A stretch of 64,000 nt of DNA from Parvularcula sp. IMCC14364 (GTDB lineage: Bacteria > Pseudomonadota > Alphaproteobacteria > Caulobacterales > Parvularculaceae). Position numbers and translations under genes: made by a program. Shown here piece after piece: positions 1 through 7,341 of this stretch. The DNA is taken from positions 2,616,001 through 2,680,000 of the forward strand of contig NZ_CP132334.1 in the NCBI RefSeq assembly GCF_030758415.1, read 5' to 3'. The notes beneath the pieces are model-generated. The model made no database searches. It had not been told where the DNA came from and saw nothing but the letters and a program-made list of their open reading frames with translations. Numbering within the stretch: position 1 is the stretch's first letter; each line of letters opens with the position of its first letter.

Positions 1-197
1 TTTCACAAGACTTTCACAAAACCAACCCCCTGTTGACATTTATGCAACAGTCCCTGTCCTGAATTTTCAGGGATGGGCGCGAAACTTACGCGCTGGCCAA
101 CCCTTTTTTCCCTTGTATGCTTTAGGTAGATATAATCCCACCTGCTACATGCAGCAACGCACTTTGTGCGTATCGCAAGTATACCGCACAAGATGAT

Positions 198-398
198 TTA
201 GCCCCTAAATTTCAAAAATGAATCGAGGTTCTGCTTCAGCATTTCTGTCGTGGGATGCTTATCACCAAGCACGCGCTCCCAGGGGCTGTTGCGTTCTTCC
301 GCCCCGCTCGCGAGTGTCACAATCTGCGTGCGCCGCATTGGCCCGCCTTCCGCACCAAGCGAGATATGGCGTGGAAACCGTATGTCGTGAAAAGCCAT
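198..398 (-). pseudogene. N-terminal fragment of a GTA g12-type (DUF2460/TIGR02217) tail protein
   Basis: The first ~41 residues (MAFHDIRFPRHIS, then GGPMRRTQIVTLASG and ERNSPW) match my memory of the conserved start of DUF2460 proteins, the GTA g12 distal-tail component. After residue 41 the match stops and 25 unrelated residues lead to a stop, so the family sequence ends near position 276. Full members are about 200 residues. A GGAG ribosome site lies 8 bases before the ATG at 398, so the chimeric 66-residue product could still be made. It points away from the GTA head cluster at 9.6-16.7 kb, which lacks this gene. Likely a rearrangement remnant. Confidence 0.62.
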
Positions 399-689
399 TT
401 TTTCTGTCTCCTTCGTTCAAGGGGGAGACACTTTAAGGGCTGACAGAGGGGGGCACATAAATTATTAACCATTTTCCTGAAAAAGTGGTTTTTCCGCCAT
501 TTTTGGCGGTTACAGCACGGTTTGGACGCTTCCGGTGGACCCTGATGACAGGGGTTCCCGCCATATTGCGATACCTGCCCCCTGTCTTCACGAATTATTA
601 GTGTCTGGCGTGTATACCTCCAGTGTGAATGGTCCGTATGGGCTGTTTACAATTGTTAACGCCAGACGAGCTGGCAGGGAGACATGGTA
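399..689. other. Intergenic region with two hairpins, no gene seen
   Basis: I see no convincing reading frame. CCGCCA at 494-499 pairs with TGGCGG at 504-509 around a TTTT loop, and GACAGGGG at 547-554 pairs with CCCCTGTC at 579-586. Neither has a proper T-tract on either strand. The stretch must hold the divergent promoters of the g12 fragment and of the gene at 690. Confidence 0.4.
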
Positions 690-1148
690 ATGTCAGGTAT
701 TACAGGCATAAATGGTGGCCTGTTTGCACCGCCCGACAAGGTGCAGGCAGGGGTTATTACAACCATCGCTGCACAGACTGGTTTTTCCAGCGCGTCTTTT
801 CCGCCGGTTGAACAGGCTGGCAAGCAAAGCGGCATCACTTTCATCACCCAGGACCAGCGACAGGCGGCAGACAGTGCAGCCAGCGCCAGCGACGCCTTCA
901 CCGGCTTCTCGGCCACGCTGTCTCTTGGCAGCGCGGATGACGGTATCGAGCAGTTGTTGCAGCCGTTCACCCTGCCGGTGAAAACATCCGAACTACTGCC
1001 GGATTATGTGCCATTGCCACCGCCAAGCGAAAACAATGACCCGCTGCAGCAAAGCCCGCAGGACATGCTGAAAGTATTCGCAGAGGCCTATGGCGCGTTG
1101 TCCAACCGCACCGCCGTGATCGAAAGCAGCCTCGATCTGATGATCTGA
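690..1148 (+). CDS. Hypothetical protein, 152 aa
   Basis: I do not recognise this protein. It is rich in Ala, Ser, Thr and Pro, starts MSGITGINGG, and has no signal peptide, membrane segment or Cys. The middle (residues ~45-110) is low in charge, and the last third contains a proline patch (PLPPP) and a short amphipathic stretch ending in LDLMI. The ATG at 690 is 8 bases from AGGGAG and is preferred to the ATG at 684, which is too close to it. A strong hairpin terminator follows 107 bases after the stop. It stands alone, which gives no clue to function. Confidence 0.6.
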   Translation: MSGITGINGGLFAPPDKVQAGVITTIAAQTGFSSASFPPVEQAGKQSGITFITQDQRQAADSAASASDAFTGFSATLSLGSADDGIEQLLQPFTLPVKTSELLPDYVPLPPPSENNDPLQQSPQDMLKVFAEAYGALSNRTAVIESSLDLMI

Positions 1149-1252
1149 TCCGGATGATCTGGCCCGGTTTATGTGGCCCGGATAATCTGACAAGAGCGCC
1201 CTGCCCGAACTGGCAGGACAAAGCAGATGCAGCAAAATTCAGTCCATCCACA

Positions 1253-1330
1253 AGACGCCGCAATCAGCGGCGTTTTTTTGTTATCTGCTCAGGTTTTCAG
1301 GCGCAGTCAGAACAACGGGACGGTGCCTGA
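1253..1330 (+). repeat. Dispersed terminator-containing repeat, copy A
   Basis: About 75 bases including the hairpin, the T-tract, and then CAGGTTTTCA and ACGGGACGGTGCC are shared with 2195-2272 at roughly 80 percent identity by eye. The likeness extends well past the hairpin, so it is a repeated block and not simply two similar terminators. Confidence 0.7.
1255..1279 (+). terminator. Rho-independent terminator
   Basis: ACGCCGC at 1255-1261 pairs perfectly with GCGGCGT at 1267-1273 across loop AATCA, followed by seven T. It lies downstream of the gene at 690-1148. The same hairpin recurs at 2195-2219 as part of a longer dispersed repeat. Confidence 0.85.
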
Positions 1331-1501
1331 GAGCAGACTCTGTGTTTTGCCATTTGCGCCTCCATCCATTGATATTTTCGTCGCGACGTCTTTGGCACCG
1401 TACTCTTGCACGACAACCTGGGAGAAAATAGCAAACCGCGAGTTCAAAGTCTAATTCCCGCTCTGTGACCCAATACCGGTCATCCCGTGAGCGGCTTAAA
1501 A

Positions 1502-2149
1502 TCGCCAAGAACCGTCAATTCCGTGCATACCGCCAATGGCGGTACAGGAGCTTTTATCGGACGAATGCTTTACCGAATAGGCGCGCGCAGGTGAGCTGTT
1601 CAGAATGGGTTTTCCGAAGGAAATAAGTACGCACGAAGATCTCCGCTGCTGTCATGTCTGGCGCAGCATTGGTACACACATATGGTTTGAGTATGGCATT
1701 CCGAAAATTGAGTTGTTAAAAAATGGTCGCCGCACCGTGCACGGAGAACTGACGCTGCATGTCGAGAGTGACAACTGGCGACTTATAGTTGACGGTCAGT
1801 GCCCCCTAAATTCCGACACCGTGTCCGATGGCAATTTTAGAGCTTATGGACCGAGTTGGTTTCTAGACAAACCTCTTCCGCAATTCACCGACGGCTCCTC
1901 GAAACAAGTTGAACTGTCGTTCTCGCCCTCGATTTCACTTATCGTATTTCCAGATAGCTCTGGCGATGTCGATTATGAACTGTCAATCAGGCTTCCTGAC
2001 GGAACGTATTGGGGATTTCTCTTCAATCGAGGTTGGTTCTTATCGTCATAGCTCTGCATGCGACTAATGCGCTTGTTATTAGGCTGTTTACGTCCCGATT
2101 TCTGCCTTTGCATTTACTTTCGCAACCGTCAATTTTGGGCCAAACCCGG
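1502..2149 (+). repeat. 648-bp repeat unit, copy 1 (carries a 148-aa ORF)
   Basis: This block is nearly identical (a handful of substitutions, no indels seen) to 43420-44067, 42 kb away. Inside its left end is a palindrome (TACCGCCA/TGGCGGTA, 1528-1544). AACCGTCAATT occurs near both ends (about 1510-1520 and 2124-2134) in direct orientation. No transposase is encoded; the only ORF is the 148-aa protein. Copy 1 abuts a duplicated MFS-gene tail on its right. It behaves like a small non-autonomous mobile cassette. Confidence 0.85.
1605..2051 (+). CDS. Hypothetical 148-aa protein, copy 1
   Basis: Unrecognised, soluble, with no signal peptide. Aromatic and acidic residues and alternating hydrophobic stretches (WFEYG, ELTLHVESDNWRL, YELSIRLPDGTYWG) suggest a small all-beta fold. 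Its twin at 43523-43969 differs at only two residues (Asn/Ile near residue 69 and Ser/Arg near residue 84), so both copies look recently duplicated or under constraint. The ATG at 1605 has no good Shine-Dalgarno site, so the true start is uncertain. Lower GC than neighbouring housekeeping genes suggests foreign origin. It might be an immunity or antitoxin-like protein, but nothing in the sequence proves this. Confidence 0.6.
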   Translation: MGFPKEISTHEDLRCCHVWRSIGTHIWFEYGIPKIELLKNGRRTVHGELTLHVESDNWRLIVDGQCPLNSDTVSDGNFRAYGPSWFLDKPLPQFTDGSSKQVELSFSPSISLIVFPDSSGDVDYELSIRLPDGTYWGFLFNRGWFLSS

Positions 2150-2194
2150 CCTCACCTGCCTGACAGCACCTCATCATACAGGCCTTCCGGCACG
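2138..2194 (+). repeat. 57-bp copy of the LplT gene 3' end (left direct repeat)
   Basis: Bases 2138-2194 match 3518-3574 with one mismatch. The second copy contains the last 14 codons or so of the MFS gene and its stop (3532-3534). The repeats bracket a 1.3-kb segment with a terminator and a lipoprotein gene, as expected if that segment entered at the gene's 3' end and duplicated it. Confidence 0.8.
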
Positions 2195-2219
2195 ACGCCG
2201 CAATCAGCGGCGTTTTTTT
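2195..2219 (+). terminator. Rho-independent terminator, second copy
   Basis: ACGCCGC (2195-2201) and GCGGCGT (2207-2213) form a perfect stem with loop AATCA and a T-tract to 2219. It could end transcription of the 148-aa ORF upstream. It begins the second copy of the dispersed repeat (2195-2272). Confidence 0.8.
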
Positions 2220-2275
2220 GATATGCATTCAGGTTTTCAAGCACAGGCAGAACGACGGGACGGTGCCAGACAATA

Positions 2276-3424
2276 TCAGGAACTGATCAGGTCTCGTATT
2301 TGGAACACGAACACCTCTCCGTTATTAGCAACCACTGCAAGCCATTCCCCATCATCAGATATCTCGACATCCGTGTCGAAATCTATTCCCGCTGGCCTGG
2401 CCTTCGATGCGATGGTCAATTTGGCCAGCGTTTCGTTGCGCGTTCGGCTCCACAGACGGGCACGCTGGGCACCGGACTGGGAATTTACTTCCTTGATGAC
2501 CCGTAAATCATTTCGAGCGTCTCTGATTTGAACGATTTGCCAGCCTTCAACGGCGCATGTTGCACAGGCCACCGAAGCCAGAGCCAGATCCGTTGAACAG
2601 GTCAAAGTTTCGAACTCAGTGCGGGTCAGGTTCCAGCGCCAACACACTCCACCGTCGAAATTACCGAACACCGCGTCACCGTCGCGCGAGAATGTAGCCC
2701 GAACGCGACCCCCTTGGCGTGGCAGTGACAACGTTCCTAGTACAGAAGGTGCATCCCCAAGAAAGAGGCCGATCTCATGTGCAATAGGCACGTAAGGGGT
2801 GCGCCCCTGATTTATCAGTTGAATCAGGCGGGCGTCCTCTTCCGACCGATCTGCATCGTAATCATCGAAGGTCGGCCGCAACCAGACAGTCGCTTCGTCC
2901 TCACGCACCGCGATCGGGCCGAACCACTGGCGCGCAGAAGCCGGTGGTGGATAACTCGCGAAGGTTACCGTCCGCGCTACCGGCATGGATGATGGTCCGG
3001 TCTCTGATCCGCCGACAGTTGGCAGGAAGTAGTTTGGCCCATTCACCTCCAACCGGCGGCTTTCGGCGAAAGTGGCATTCGCCTCCGGTTCAACCTCCAA
3101 TGTCAGATTCGCGTCGTCAGTCTGATTATTTGGTCGCAGGCGCTTTAGGCTTCCCGACGATCCTCGCACTAGAAGCGCGTTGCTTTCGTCAAACATCAGG
3201 TGGGCGGTGCACCGGCGTGAGCGACGCTGTTCTTCAAAAGGGCCTGGCGTTATACGGAGCTCACTGCAAAAACGGGCCACTTGAAACTGGCCTGCTGCCT
3301 CGGCGCGAAGGTGCTCTGGATCCGCCGGCAATGTTGAAGAGGTGAGTGGGGATAAGCCATCCGACTGGCAGCCGACAATGGTTAGGCAGGAAATAAAAGT
3401 GATCCACAGTAATTTCACAGGCAA
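2276..3424 (-). CDS. Putative lipoprotein, 382 aa, with WD40-like C-terminus
   Basis: The N-terminus has a signal peptide with a lipobox ending in VGC (Cys19), so the protein is probably lipidated and envelope-anchored. Residues ~210-380 contain short blocks such as FSRDGDAVFGNFDG and ISDDGEWLAVVANNGEV that resemble beta-propeller blades, and a CATC pair near residue 285. No catalytic motif is seen. It is the only gene in the 1.3-kb segment bracketed by 57-bp repeats, so it may be a recent acquisition. It could be a degenerate fragment of a larger WD40-repeat protein. Confidence 0.6.
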   Translation of the reverse strand: MPVKLLWITFISCLTIVGCQSDGLSPLTSSTLPADPEHLRAEAAGQFQVARFCSELRITPGPFEEQRRSRRCTAHLMFDESNALLVRGSSGSLKRLRPNNQTDDANLTLEVEPEANATFAESRRLEVNGPNYFLPTVGGSETGPSSMPVARTVTFASYPPPASARQWFGPIAVREDEATVWLRPTFDDYDADRSEEDARLIQLINQGRTPYVPIAHEIGLFLGDAPSVLGTLSLPRQGGRVRATFSRDGDAVFGNFDGGVCWRWNLTRTEFETLTCSTDLALASVACATCAVEGWQIVQIRDARNDLRVIKEVNSQSGAQRARLWSRTRNETLAKLTIASKARPAGIDFDTDVEISDDGEWLAVVANNGEVFVFQIRDLISS

Positions 3425-3531
3425 ACCTTACCACATTTTCCGGCGGCAAATACTACGCACTTGCCAAAGTCCGAGCGCATGAAGACAACCGTTAAGATCT
3501 TGGTGAATAGCCACTACGGCCAATCCCGGCC

Positions 3532-4893
3532 TCACCTGCCTGACAGCACCTCATCATACAGGCCTTCCGGCACGGCGGCGGTGCGGCACAGCATGTACAA
3601 AACAACCAGCAGTTCCAGCGCGCCGATCACCAAAAGCAGGTCATGGGGGCGCATGGGCGTGATGGCGATCAGCAACACGAACATGGAGCCGAGCACCGCG
3701 CCAAAGGCGTTCAGCATGTTGCTGGTGGCCATGATCCGTGCCCGGTGTGCTTCGCGCACCCGGCGTTGCACGGCGGCCTGTAGCGGCACCAGAAAAACGC
3801 CCATGGCCGCCGAGGCCACCACGAATAATGCTGCCAGCAGAATGCCGCCGGGCTCGGCAAAAAATGCCGCGACCCCCAACAATTCCCCGTCGCGCGGGAC
3901 CGACATCATCTCGCTGACGGCAAACAGCGCGACATTGATCAGGATTGCCACCACGAACGCCCCCACAGAAAGAGACAGGCCGGACTTGGCCTTGGGCACC
4001 AGGGTGGTGATCGCGGCGCCGATCAGTCCGCCCACGGCGAAAATGCCCATCATGACCGTGGCCACGGTCCCCTTGGCCTGCAGCACGTCAATCGTGATAA
4101 TCGGGAAAGCCACCGTGATCGCGGCGGCGATGAACCAGAAAATCCCGCCGCCCAGCAGGGGCCGGATGACCGGCGGCTCTTCGCGCACCATGCGGATCAT
4201 GCTGCCCACCTGGCTGAACCAGTTCCAGTTGATTTTCAGGTCCGGCGAATCTGCCGCAGCGCGCGGCGCAAACAGGACCGCGCCCCAGCCGGCAGCTGCC
4301 ATCAGCACCAGAATGGCGGAAATCAGCCATGGGCCGAACGCGGCTTCAATCAATCCGCCGCCCACGGCATACCCCGTCAGGTTGGCGACAAACAGGCCGC
4401 CATAACAGATGCCATTGCCGCGCACGAGTTCCCCCGGCGTGAGATATTTCGGCATGGCCCCAATGCGCACCGGCGAGAAAAAAGCCGACTGGATGCCCAT
4501 GAAAAACAGGGTCAGGATCAGGATCAGGCCGTTATTGAGCAGAAAGCCCACAGCGGCCATCAGCATCAGGACAAATTCAATAAACTTGGTGCGCCGGAAC
4601 ATGAACGCCGTCTCGTATTTATCCGCGATCTGGCCTGAAAGTGGCGAGAACATGAACACCGCCATGGCGAACAGCGCCCCGGCAAAGGGCAGGATCACCG
4701 CCGGGTCAGAAATGCCCGGCAGCGTCAGCACCTTGTAGGTCAGGCCAATCAACAGGGCCTGTTTCAGCATATTGTCCGTAAACACGCCGAGCACAAAAGC
4801 CGTCCACATGGGCAGAAAGCGGCGTTGAAAGAAAAAATTGCCGCCCGTCTCGCCAGCCGCGTCACCTGCAATATTCATCCCGGTACTGCTCAT
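3532..4893 (-). CDS. lplT: MFS transporter, LplT-like lysophospholipid flippase
   Basis: A 453-aa protein with about 12 membrane segments. Features such as FLPMWTAFVLGVFTDN, a GQIADKYE loop after segment 2, and SAFFSPVRIGAMPKYL match the LplT/Aas-type MFS family, which carries lysophospholipids to the cytoplasmic face for reacylation. The ATG at 4893 overlaps the stop of the downstream-facing acyltransferase gene by four bases (ATGA), and a second acyltransferase and a TetR gene lie further upstream on the same strand. In Aas-type proteins flippase and acyltransferase work together or are fused, so the order supports the call. The true substrate is inferred. Confidence 0.75.
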   Translation of the reverse strand: MSSTGMNIAGDAAGETGGNFFFQRRFLPMWTAFVLGVFTDNMLKQALLIGLTYKVLTLPGISDPAVILPFAGALFAMAVFMFSPLSGQIADKYETAFMFRRTKFIEFVLMLMAAVGFLLNNGLILILTLFFMGIQSAFFSPVRIGAMPKYLTPGELVRGNGICYGGLFVANLTGYAVGGGLIEAAFGPWLISAILVLMAAAGWGAVLFAPRAAADSPDLKINWNWFSQVGSMIRMVREEPPVIRPLLGGGIFWFIAAAITVAFPIITIDVLQAKGTVATVMMGIFAVGGLIGAAITTLVPKAKSGLSLSVGAFVVAILINVALFAVSEMMSVPRDGELLGVAAFFAEPGGILLAALFVVASAAMGVFLVPLQAAVQRRVREAHRARIMATSNMLNAFGAVLGSMFVLLIAITPMRPHDLLLVIGALELLVVLYMLCRTAAVPEGLYDEVLSGR

Positions 4894-5678
4894 GCGGCCT
4901 CTCCCGGCTCTTTGGCGGCCTGCGCCTCTTTTCCAGACTGCGCCTCTGACATGCTGCCCGGCTGCGCGGCGCGCAAATGCGGCAGCAGCGACAAGGAGCG
5001 CGTTTCAATTTCATCTTCCAGCAGGCGCATAAACTCACCCTTCTCCATGCCCGGCTCGATCGGATCGAGAAATTCGATCGTTGCCGTGCCCGGCTTTACC
5101 TTACTGCTCTGTTGCGGCCAGCACAGACCCAGATTGGTCGCCACCGGCACCACCGGGCAGCCATATTCCTTGTACATGTAAAACACGCCCTTGCGATAGC
5201 GATGTTTTTTGCCCACTTCAGACAAGTGCCCTTCCGGATAGATCAGGATGCGGCGGTTATCTGCCTTGGCCTTGTCCATGGCATCTGCCAGCAGTTTCTC
5301 GCGCTCCAGCGGGCCACCGCAATTATTGACGATGATGCTGCCCATTTTCTTCAGGATACTGCCGACCACCGGAAACTTCTCCAGATGGTCACCGGTCACG
5401 AACGCAAGGTCATAAAACTGCGAGAACATCAGGAAACCGTCGCCCCAGCTCTGGTGTTTGGCGGCGATAATGCACGGGCCTTCCGGCAGGTTCTCGCGGC
5501 CTTTCACCTCCAGCCTGATGCCCGCCACATGCTCCATCCAGAAACACATCGTGCGGGTGTAGCCCAGGATCCACAGCATCATGACCTTCCGCCCGGGAAT
5601 CAACAGGAGCGGGATCGCCCCAAGGGCAAAAAAGATCGAGGTCAGCCAGTAGGCAAGACGGAAAAAGAAGGAACGCAT
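4890..5678 (-). CDS. 1-acyl-sn-glycerol-3-phosphate acyltransferase family (PlsC-like) 1
   Basis: A 262-aa membrane-associated acyltransferase. An N-terminal hydrophobic segment (residues ~5-40) is followed by the HX4D motif in AAKHQSWGDGF (~residues 74-80), the IYPEGHLS block and a VPVATNLG block, all typical of PlsC/lysophospholipid acyltransferases. The last ~35 residues are Ala/Glu-rich and add nothing known. It overlaps lplT by four bases and follows a paralogue by 27 bases. Together they would reacylate lysophospholipid after flipping. About 40 percent of residues appear shared with the paralogue. Confidence 0.85.
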   Translation of the reverse strand: MRSFFFRLAYWLTSIFFALGAIPLLLIPGRKVMMLWILGYTRTMCFWMEHVAGIRLEVKGRENLPEGPCIIAAKHQSWGDGFLMFSQFYDLAFVTGDHLEKFPVVGSILKKMGSIIVNNCGGPLEREKLLADAMDKAKADNRRILIYPEGHLSEVGKKHRYRKGVFYMYKEYGCPVVPVATNLGLCWPQQSSKVKPGTATIEFLDPIEPGMEKGEFMRLLEDEIETRSLSLLPHLRAAQPGSMSEAQSGKEAQAAKEPGEAA

Positions 5679-5705
5679 GAGATTATCCTTTAGTCGGGTT
5701 CAGGC

Positions 5706-6443
5706 TCAGGCGGCTTGCGCCGCACCGTTCGCACAGGTTTCAGGCAGCATTTCACGGCTGCGGGTTTCGATACGCGCTTCCAGAAGCGCCATGAATTCTT
5801 TCTGCGGCAGACCTGGCGGGATCGGCTCCAGAAACTCGATCGCTGCCGGGCCGGGTACAAAAGACCAGCTCTTGTCCAGCCAGCGCACGCCAAGATTTGT
5901 CGCCACCGGCACCACCGGACATTCATACAGTTTGTAGACGTAATAAACGCCCCGGCGATACCGGTGTTTCTGGCCAAGGGCCGACAGCTTGCCTTCGGGA
6001 TAGACCAGCACCGGGCGCGCCGCCGCGCGTAAATCCTCGATCATTCCGGCCAACTGGCCGTCCCGCCCCGCCGGGCCGCCGCGCTGATTATCCACCACCA
6101 CCGCCTGCATCTTGCGGAACACCCGGCCAATCAGCGGATATTTCAGGAACTGGTCGCTGATGATGAAGGCCGCATCGTCAAACTGCGAAAACAGGAAGAA
6201 CCCGTCGCCCCAGCTCTGGTGCTTGCTGGCCACAATCATCGGTCCTTGCGGCAGCCTGTCCCGGCCACGCACCTGCAGGTCAATGCCGCCGATCAGCCGC
6301 ATTAACAGGCAGACACTGCGCGTATAAAGGCGTGCCCAGATCATCAGGGGACGCCGTGTCGGCAACAGCAGCAAGACAGCACCGCTGAACACGAAGAAGA
6401 CCGAGACGAGCCAGAAGGCTCCCTGAAACAAGATTGAGCGCAT
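5706..6443 (-). CDS. 1-acyl-sn-glycerol-3-phosphate acyltransferase family (PlsC-like) 2
   Basis: A 245-aa paralogue of the next gene. It has an N-terminal hydrophobic hairpin, HX4D in ASKHQSWGDGF, VYPEGKLS and VPVATNLG. The tandem pair may differ in acyl-chain or sn-position preference, or act on different lysolipids. It starts at 6443, 18 bases after the TetR gene, so all four genes (TetR, two acyltransferases, flippase) probably form one operon under the operator at 7142-7161. Confidence 0.85.
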   Translation of the reverse strand: MRSILFQGAFWLVSVFFVFSGAVLLLLPTRRPLMIWARLYTRSVCLLMRLIGGIDLQVRGRDRLPQGPMIVASKHQSWGDGFFLFSQFDDAAFIISDQFLKYPLIGRVFRKMQAVVVDNQRGGPAGRDGQLAGMIEDLRAAARPVLVYPEGKLSALGQKHRYRRGVYYVYKLYECPVVPVATNLGVRWLDKSWSFVPGPAAIEFLEPIPPGLPQKEFMALLEARIETRSREMLPETCANGAAQAA

Positions 6444-6461
6444 GGATTGAACCGGATCAAC

Positions 6462-7124
6462 TCAGTCAAACGGATTGAGGACAGCGACCACAGCATCCGT
6501 TAGCGGCGTCTGATAATCCATCATCTTGCCCGGCAGGCGGCCATAGGCTTTGTGCAGGGCCGGTTGCAACACCACCCCCAAAGCGATGCCGGAGACCAGC
6601 ACCGGGTCGCCTTTGCGAATCTGGCCATTGTCCATTGCTTTCTGCACGATCATTTCAGAGGCAACCACCGGGTCGCGCGTCAGGTCATGTTCGCGTGGCA
6701 GAAATTTGTGTAAGGATAAAAGGTGAAAGCAGAAAAGCTGCCAGTCATCATCCGCCACCCGGCAATAGGCATTGACCAGCGCCGCCGCCTGGCCGCGCAC
6801 ATGGTCATCACTCATCGCCGCCGCCATGGCGAGGTCGCCCAGGCGCGCATGGATGGTGAAGAACAGGCCTTCCCAGATTTCTTCCTTGCTGGTGTAATGA
6901 CGATACAGCGCCCCTTCGGAGATGCCGGCCCGCGCCGCGATCGCCCGCGTGGTTGCCTTCTCCATTTCGCCCTGCTGGAACAGGGTCAGCGCCGCACGTT
7001 CAATTTTTGCTTTGGTTGTGCCGTCAACGGCGGTAACGCCGCGCTGTTCAGCAGCACTCATTTTCTTCTTGCTGGCCGGCTTGCGGCCAGGCGTTGTCTT
7101 TTTCTGTATGGCAGCCTCGGGCAT
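6462..7124 (-). CDS. TetR-family transcriptional regulator
   Basis: A 220-aa protein. After a Lys-rich N-terminal tail (residues 1-35) comes a TetR helix-turn-helix (residues ~40-85: ALTLFQQGEMEKATTRAIAARAG, then GALYRHYTSKEEIW). The C-terminal ligand domain is generic. It heads the acyltransferase/flippase operon, and a palindrome sits 18-37 bases before its start, so self-repression that responds to a lipid or fatty acyl ligand is the simplest model. Confidence 0.9.
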   Translation of the reverse strand: MPEAAIQKKTTPGRKPASKKKMSAAEQRGVTAVDGTTKAKIERAALTLFQQGEMEKATTRAIAARAGISEGALYRHYTSKEEIWEGLFFTIHARLGDLAMAAAMSDDHVRGQAAALVNAYCRVADDDWQLFCFHLLSLHKFLPREHDLTRDPVVASEMIVQKAMDNGQIRKGDPVLVSGIALGVVLQPALHKAYGRLPGKMMDYQTPLTDAVVAVLNPFD

Positions 7125-7141
7125 AAGGCGGGCCTCCCTTT

Positions 7142-7161
7142 ATGTGATCGTTCACTCACAT
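7142..7161. promoter_or_regulatory. Likely TetR operator
   Basis: ATGTGA (7142-7147) and TCACAT (7156-7161) form an inverted repeat with 8-base spacing directly upstream of the TetR start at 7124. Size and place fit an autoregulatory TetR box. Confidence 0.55.
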
Positions 7162-7284
7162 CTAGCGGGGCCACAGGCGCCTGTCAAGCAAAAAGTGAGC
7201 GATTGATTACGGACATGCGGCAGGCAGGCACATGCACGACAACTCTTCACGCCGACGCCGCCTCCCTGTTTGCGTAACAGCCTC

Positions 7285-7327
7285 TTGACATTTATTGGGC
7301 AAATGCCCAAATTTGGATAAATGCCCA
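7285..7327 (+). promoter_or_regulatory. Promoter and repeated TTGGGCA operator of the hydroxylase gene
   Basis: A perfect -35 (TTGACA, 7285-7290) is followed at once by the palindrome TTGGGCAAATGCCCAA (7295-7310), and a third half-site ATGCCCAA lies at 7321-7328. The palindrome fills the spacer between -35 and any -10 near 7308-7320, a classic repressor position. The TetR encoded at the end of this operon is the obvious candidate binder. Confidence 0.6.
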
Positions 7328-7341
7328 AAAACGAGGTTATC

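Noticed and set aside
3-191. Minus-strand ORF beginning MCGILAI, suggestive of a glutamine amidotransferase N-terminus
   Set aside because: Only the first few residues fit; the rest has no family pattern and it stops at 62 aa, so it is probably chance.
1281-1508. 75-aa Arg-rich ORF between terminator and repeat unit
   Set aside because: No ribosome site or family likeness, and composition fits a random frame.
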